Assembly (NCBI GenBank): GCA_937890875.1
Contig: CALAEB010000395.1
Span: forward strand, 1-10,202
Length of the DNA: 10,202 nt
Direction of reading: 5' to 3'
From: an uncultured Anaerolineaceae bacterium
Lineage (GTDB): Bacteria > Chloroflexota > Anaerolineae > Anaerolineales > Anaerolineaceae
Shown here: piece by piece, positions 6,508 through 10,202 of the stretch
How positions within the stretch are numbered: position 1 is the first letter of the stretch
Layout: each line of letters opens with the position of its first letter
Notes under the pieces: generated by a model
Databases searched by the model: none
The model's input: the letters and a program-made list of their open reading frames with translations, nothing else
What the model was told of the DNA's origin: nothing
Made by a program: the position numbers and the translations under genes

Positions 6508-6591
6508 ATGAAAAATGAAAATGTCATTATCTGTTTGTGTCGGTTAAACTGGAAATCCGGATTGTTGTATTGGAAAGGAACCTTGTGCTGA
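6508..6591 (+). CDS. Possible 27-codon upstream ORF overlapping the ABC gene start
   Basis: ATG 6508 opens a 27-residue frame (MKNENVIICLCRLNWKSGL, then 8 more residues) ending at TGA 6589-6591. The stop lies 4 bases past the start of GTG 6585, the supported start of the first ABC gene. There is no clear Shine-Dalgarno sequence before 6508, and the composition is that of the surrounding AT-rich DNA, so it may be chance. The placement resembles a translationally coupled leader ORF. The Bacillus subtilis bmrCD exporter genes are known to be controlled by a leader ORF (bmrB), which is the only reason to list it. Confidence 0.15.
   Translation: MKNENVIICLCRLNWKSGLLYWKGTLC
6574..6587 (+). promoter_or_regulatory. 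Ribosome binding site that supports GTG 6585 over the upstream GTG 6537
   Basis: AAAGGAA (6574-6580) sits 4 bases before GTG 6585-6587 (core AGGA at 6576-6579, 5 bases away). The longer reading from GTG 6537 has no comparable site and adds 16 residues (MSVKLEIRIVVLERNL) not expected before the usual LKRFWTYFKKDR opening of such half-transporters. Confidence 0.65.
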
Positions 6592-8309
6592 AGCGGTTTT
6601 GGACTTATTTCAAAAAGGACCGGATCTATCTGATCGGGAGTTTCGTCTGCGTTACTTTGGAATCCATGTTTGAGATGGTGATTCCGCTGATCATGGCGGA
6701 TATTATTGATGTGGGCGTAGCCGCGGGGGATAAGAATTATATTCTGCAGAAGAGTTTTGCCATGGTTGGCTGCGCGCTGGTTTCATTGCTTCTGGGTTCC
6801 CTCTATGCACATTTTGCGGCTCGCGCGGGACAGGGGTTCGGCGCGGAATTGCGGAAGACTTTATACCGGAAGATTCAAGGATTTTCATTCGCCAGTATGG
6901 ACCATTTCAGCCCATCGTCGTTGATCACCCGCCTGACCGGCGATATCACCGTTCTGATCAATGCTGTCTGCAACGGCATCCGCCCCATGGTGCGCGGACC
7001 GGTCATGATGATTCTGGGGCTGTTTATGACGATCACGATGAGTCCGCAGCTGGCGCTGGTATTCGTGATCGCAACACCGGTTCTGGCGCTGTGTCTGTTC
7101 CTGATTCTCAGGAAACTGGGGCCGGTTTATGGAAAGATGCAAAAAGCATTGGATCAGGTGAATTCCGTTGTCCAGGAGAATCTGACTGCCATCCGCACCG
7201 TGAAATCTTATGTCCGGGGCGGCAGTGAGATCCGCAAGTTCGGCCAGGCCAATGAGAATTTCAGGCAGTCCTCAGAACAGGCATTCCATTATGCGGCGCT
7301 GAACCTGCCCTGTTTTCAGTTTGTGATGTACGGCACAATTCTCTGCATCCTGTGGTTCGGCGGCAATTTTATCCGCCAGGGGACCATGCGGATCGGGGAA
7401 CTGACCGGGTTCTTAAGTTATGTGATGCAGATCCTGAACTCGTTGATGATGATTTCGAACGTATTTCTGATGCTGAGCCGATCCATGACCTCTGCCGGCC
7501 GGATTTTTGAGGTACTGGATATGCCGGTGGACATGGTGGATGGCACCGGCAGCCGCATGGTGGAACATGGAAGTATTGTGTTCGAACATGTGTACTTTAA
7601 ATACCGTCCGACAGCCAAAGAATTTGTGCTTTCGGATATCTCCCTTCAAATCCGCGCCGGATGGACCGTCGGAATCATCGGCGGGACCGGTTCCGCAAAA
7701 TCTTCGCTGGTGCAGTTGATTCCCCGGCTGTATGATGTTACCGCCGGCAGTCTGAAAATCGACGGCGTGGACGTGAAAGAATATCCGGTCGGTCAGCTGC
7801 GTGAATCGGTCGGCATGGTGCTCCAGAAAAATACGCTTTTCTCCGGCACGATCCGGGAAAATCTGCGCTGGGGAAACCCGAACGCGACCGAAGCGGAGCT
7901 GGACTGGGCTTGCCGGATTGCCTGTGTGGATGAATTTCTGTCCCGAATGCCGGAAGGATATGAGACCCAGCTCGGGCAGGGAGGCGTGAATGTGTCCGGC
8001 GGCCAGAAACAGCGGCTCTGCATTGCCCGCGCGCTGCTGAAACGTCCGCGCATCCTGATCTTCGATGACTCCAGCAGCGCGGTCGACATGGCCACGGAAG
8101 CGAAAATTTTTTCCCGCCTGTCGGAAACGCTGAACGATACGACAAAGATTATTATTACCCAGCGGGTCCGCGCGATTGAGGATGCCGATTGCATTGTTGT
8201 GCTGGATAACGGGAAAATCAGCGCCGCCGGTACCCATGATCAGCTGCTGGAAAGTAACCCGATCTATCAGGATATTTACGGACTTCAGAAGAAAGGAGCA
8301 ACAGCGTAA
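6585..8309 (+). CDS. Heterodimeric ABC exporter subunit with degenerate nucleotide-binding domain
   Basis: A 574-residue half-transporter. A six-helix exporter-type membrane domain (about 15-310) precedes a nucleotide-binding domain (about 330-560). Motifs: Walker A GGTGSAKS (366-373, with A371 where Gly is usual before K372), Q-loop Q414, signature VSGGQ (470-474), Walker B ending in D494 D495 where the second residue is normally the catalytic Glu, and Q526 in place of the switch-loop His. These changes predict that its own ATP site binds but hydrolyses poorly, while its intact signature completes the partner's active site, as in BmrCD and TM287/TM288. The start is GTG 6585 (see ribosome site). 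The stop TAA shares one base with the ATG of the partner gene at 8309, which has AAGGAG at 8293-8298, so the two are co-translated. Likely role is export of drugs, lipids or peptides; substrate not determinable. Confidence 0.9.
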   Translation: MLKRFWTYFKKDRIYLIGSFVCVTLESMFEMVIPLIMADIIDVGVAAGDKNYILQKSFAMVGCALVSLLLGSLYAHFAARAGQGFGAELRKTLYRKIQGFSFASMDHFSPSSLITRLTGDITVLINAVCNGIRPMVRGPVMMILGLFMTITMSPQLALVFVIATPVLALCLFLILRKLGPVYGKMQKALDQVNSVVQENLTAIRTVKSYVRGGSEIRKFGQANENFRQSSEQAFHYAALNLPCFQFVMYGTILCILWFGGNFIRQGTMRIGELTGFLSYVMQILNSLMMISNVFLMLSRSMTSAGRIFEVLDMPVDMVDGTGSRMVEHGSIVFEHVYFKYRPTAKEFVLSDISLQIRAGWTVGIIGGTGSAKSSLVQLIPRLYDVTAGSLKIDGVDVKEYPVGQLRESVGMVLQKNTLFSGTIRENLRWGNPNATEAELDWACRIACVDEFLSRMPEGYETQLGQGGVNVSGGQKQRLCIARALLKRPRILIFDDSSSAVDMATEAKIFSRLSETLNDTTKIIITQRVRAIEDADCIVVLDNGKISAAGTHDQLLESNPIYQDIYGLQKKGATA

Positions 8310-10168
8310 TGGCCCGAACGATGCTGCATGAAAGACCGAAAAACATCCGGAAAACGCTGATTTTGTTACTGCAGTATTTGAAAAAACATACCGCTTCCCT
8401 GCTGCTGGTCGCGGTGCTGGTGACCATCAGCGCGGGTGCAAACGTCTACGGAACCTATCTGCTGAAACCGGTGATTAATGACTATATTCTTCCCGGCGAT
8501 ATTCCCGGATTAATGAAAATGCTCCTTTTTATGGGAGGAATTTACCTGACCGGTGTGGCGGCCTCTTTCGGATATACCCAGTTGATGGTAAAAACCGCTC
8601 AGAAGGTTGTGCAGGAGATGCGGGATGATTTGTTCCGCCAGATGCAAAAACTGCCGCTGCGCTTTTTTGACACTACGACCCATGGTGAACTGATGAGCCG
8701 GTTCACCAACGATATCGACACTATCTCTGAAGCGCTGAACAACAGTTTTGCCGTTCTGATCCAAAGCTTTATCATGATCGTCGCGACTTTCACGGTATTG
8801 ATCCTGCTGAATTTTAAATTATCGATCATCGTACTGGTCTCTTTTTTGGGGATGTTCCTTTTCCTGCGCTACAGCGGGAAAAAGAGCCACCAGTTTTTCT
8901 CCCGGCAGCAGAAATGCATGGGAGAACTGAACGGATATATTGAGGAGATGGTCGCGGGACAGAAAGTGGTGAAGGTCTTCAACCATGAGGATGTGGATTT
9001 TGAGGAATTTTCAAAACGCAGCGAAAAGCTGCAGAACGCGGCCACCGGCGCGATGACTTATTCCGGGCTGCTGATTCCCGTTGTGGTCAGCATTTCATAT
9101 CTCAATTACGCAATTTCGGCCTGTATCGGCGCGTTTTTTGCGATTGCCGGCTGGATCGATCTTGGCAGTCTGGCCTCTTATCTGGTCTATGTGCGGCAGA
9201 CCGCCTTGCCGATCAACCAGTTCTCTCAGCAGGTTAACTTTATTCTGGCTGCGCTTTCCGGTGCGGAGCGCTTTTTTGAAATTATGTCCGAACCGGCCGA
9301 AACGGATGACGGCACAGTCACGTTGGCAAATGTCCGGCGGGATGCCGAAGGAAACCTGCAAAAATCCGAAATGAGGACGGGGGAATGGGCCTGGTGCCGT
9401 CCGGTCGGAGACGGTTCGGAGGTGTTGATTCCGCTGCGCGGCGACGTGCGTTTCCAGGATGTTAAATTCGGTTATCATCCCCGCAACGAGACGCTCAAAG
9501 GGATCAGCCTGTATGCGAAACCCGGACAAAAAATCGCGCTGGTGGGCGCCACCGGAGCGGGAAAGACAACCATTGCGAATCTGATCAACCGGTTCTATGA
9601 CGTGGATTCCGGATGTGTCACTTATGACGGCATCGATGTGCGTGAGATCCGGAAAGACGACCTGCGCCGCTCGCTGGCTGTCGTTTTGCAGGACACGCAT
9701 CTGTTCACAGGCACCATTGCGGATAATATCCGATTCGGGAATCCGGAGGCGACGATGGAAGAGATTCAGGCCGCGGCAAAGCTGGCGAACGCGGATTTCT
9801 TCATCCGCAGGCTGCCGGAGGGCTATGATACAATGTTATCGGGCGATGGAATGAATCTGAGCCAGGGTCAGCGGCAATTACTTGCAATCGCGCGGGCGGC
9901 GGTTTCCAATCCGCCGGTTCTGATTTTGGATGAGGCGACCAGTTCGGTGGATTCTCATACCGAGAAGCTGATTGAAAAGGGCATGGATCATCTGATGGAA
10001 AACCGCACCGTTTTTGTGATTGCGCACCGGCTCTCGACCGTTCGCAACGCGAAGGCGATCATCGTGCTGGAAAATGGTGAAATTCTGGAGCGCGGCAGCC
10101 ATGAAGATCTGATTGCCGAAAAAGGCCGTTATTATCAGTTCTATACCGGGCAGTTTGAACTGGCATAA
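8309..10168 (+). CDS. Heterodimeric ABC exporter subunit with catalytic nucleotide-binding domain
   Basis: A 619-residue partner half-transporter. The membrane domain (about 25-325) has helices near 29-50, 70-90, 144-166, 168-187 and 253-281. The nucleotide-binding domain (about 378-615) carries a canonical Walker A GATGAGKT (413-420), Walker B with D541 and catalytic E542, and switch H573. Its signature is LSQGQ (517-521) instead of LSGGQ. The complementary pattern to the upstream gene predicts one consensus site (this Walker A/B and H573 with the partner's VSGGQ) and one degenerate site. About 45 extra residues (330-377) link the two domains, including RTGEWAW (356-362). I recall a similar Trp-containing linker in YheH/BmrD-like and TM288-like proteins, so it is probably a subfamily trait. 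The start ATG 8309 overlaps the previous stop by one base behind a good AAGGAG. It is the last gene in the window. Confidence 0.92.
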   Translation: MARTMLHERPKNIRKTLILLLQYLKKHTASLLLVAVLVTISAGANVYGTYLLKPVINDYILPGDIPGLMKMLLFMGGIYLTGVAASFGYTQLMVKTAQKVVQEMRDDLFRQMQKLPLRFFDTTTHGELMSRFTNDIDTISEALNNSFAVLIQSFIMIVATFTVLILLNFKLSIIVLVSFLGMFLFLRYSGKKSHQFFSRQQKCMGELNGYIEEMVAGQKVVKVFNHEDVDFEEFSKRSEKLQNAATGAMTYSGLLIPVVVSISYLNYAISACIGAFFAIAGWIDLGSLASYLVYVRQTALPINQFSQQVNFILAALSGAERFFEIMSEPAETDDGTVTLANVRRDAEGNLQKSEMRTGEWAWCRPVGDGSEVLIPLRGDVRFQDVKFGYHPRNETLKGISLYAKPGQKIALVGATGAGKTTIANLINRFYDVDSGCVTYDGIDVREIRKDDLRRSLAVVLQDTHLFTGTIADNIRFGNPEATMEEIQAAAKLANADFFIRRLPEGYDTMLSGDGMNLSQGQRQLLAIARAAVSNPPVLILDEATSSVDSHTEKLIEKGMDHLMENRTVFVIAHRLSTVRNAKAIIVLENGEILERGSHEDLIAEKGRYYQFYTGQFELA

Positions 10169-10202
10169 ATTTTTCTTCTGCGGCAATGATTCGGGCTATA
10201 GG
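10169..10202. other. Right-edge non-coding tail
   Basis: The 34 bases after the second ABC gene show a short T-run (10170-10174) directly after the stop, with no hairpin before it. No terminator or gene start is recognisable before the window ends. Confidence 0.5.

Larger units (their letters stand above)
5933..6536. other. AT-rich non-coding gap between the glycan operon and the ABC operon
   Basis: I see no convincing full gene on either strand. Open stretches of 60-73 codons at 5902-6123 and 6189-6377 lack ribosome sites and recognisable sequence. GC falls from near 50% at the left to about 32% over 6121-6540 (hand count). The gap holds a weak terminator candidate (6074-6094), a 14-base palindrome (6149-6162), a T8 run (6208-6215), inverted repeats at 6233-6253, 6304-6350 and 6458-6483, and a weak promoter candidate (6374-6402). 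The 10-mer TTTCCGCTTT occurs at 6051-6060 and again at 6473-6482. The region most likely carries the end of the upstream transcript and the promoter and leader of the ABC operon. Confidence 0.7.

Noticed and set aside
7413..8237. 274-codon open frame on the - strand opposite the first ABC gene
   Set aside because: It is fully antisense to a gene with unmistakable ABC motifs and has no recognisable domain.
1..10202. CRISPR array, insertion sequence, integrase, tRNA, toxin-antitoxin or phage genes
   Set aside because: I looked for spaced direct repeats, transposase or integrase motifs and tRNA-like arms, and found none in either strand.

Overview
The window is bacterial. It is densely coded, all on the + strand, with short overlaps between genes and TTG/GTG starts. 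Coding DNA is moderately GC-rich: about 63% in a sampled glycosyltransferase stretch and 50-53% in sampled ABC-transporter stretches, by hand count. The gene content does not fix a phylum. My impression is a member of the Planctomycetes-Verrucomicrobia-Lentisphaerae group, possibly Lentisphaerota/Victivallales-like, but that is a low-confidence guess.

Region 1 (1-5932) is one apparent operon. It starts with the C-terminal two thirds of a Gfo/Idh/MocA-type NAD(P)-dependent sugar oxidoreductase, cut by the left edge. Three large polytopic membrane proteins follow, all resembling GT-C glycosyltransferases that use lipid-linked sugars. The junctions are an 8-base overlap, a 28-base overlap and a 9-base gap. 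A sugar-modifying oxidoreductase beside three GT-C-like enzymes suggests building or decorating a cell-envelope glycan or glycoprotein. The exact sugar and acceptor cannot be read from the sequence.

Two single-base frame disruptions lie in the first 1.26 kb. One is in the oxidoreductase between about 4 and 31. The other splits the first GT-C gene between about 1217 and 1257. All later genes are intact, so these are either local assembly or sequencing errors or genuine inactivation.

Region 2 (5933-6584) is a roughly 650-base gap, about 32% GC between 6121 and 6540. I find no convincing full gene in it. It holds a weak terminator candidate, several inverted repeats including a 47-base imperfect stem-loop, a weak promoter candidate, and a possible 27-codon upstream ORF whose stop overlaps the start of the next gene.

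Region 3 (6585-10168) is a two-gene operon coding for a heterodimeric ABC exporter. The first half-transporter has a degenerate nucleotide-binding domain (Asp for the catalytic Glu, Gln for the switch His, Ala in Walker A). The second has canonical Walker A, Walker B and switch His but a deviant signature (LSQGQ). Together they predict one consensus and one degenerate ATP site, as in BmrCD or TM287/TM288. I see no CRISPR array, insertion sequence, tRNA or rRNA, and nothing that clearly qualifies as an undescribed system. The structured AT-rich leader before the ABC operon is the least explained part.
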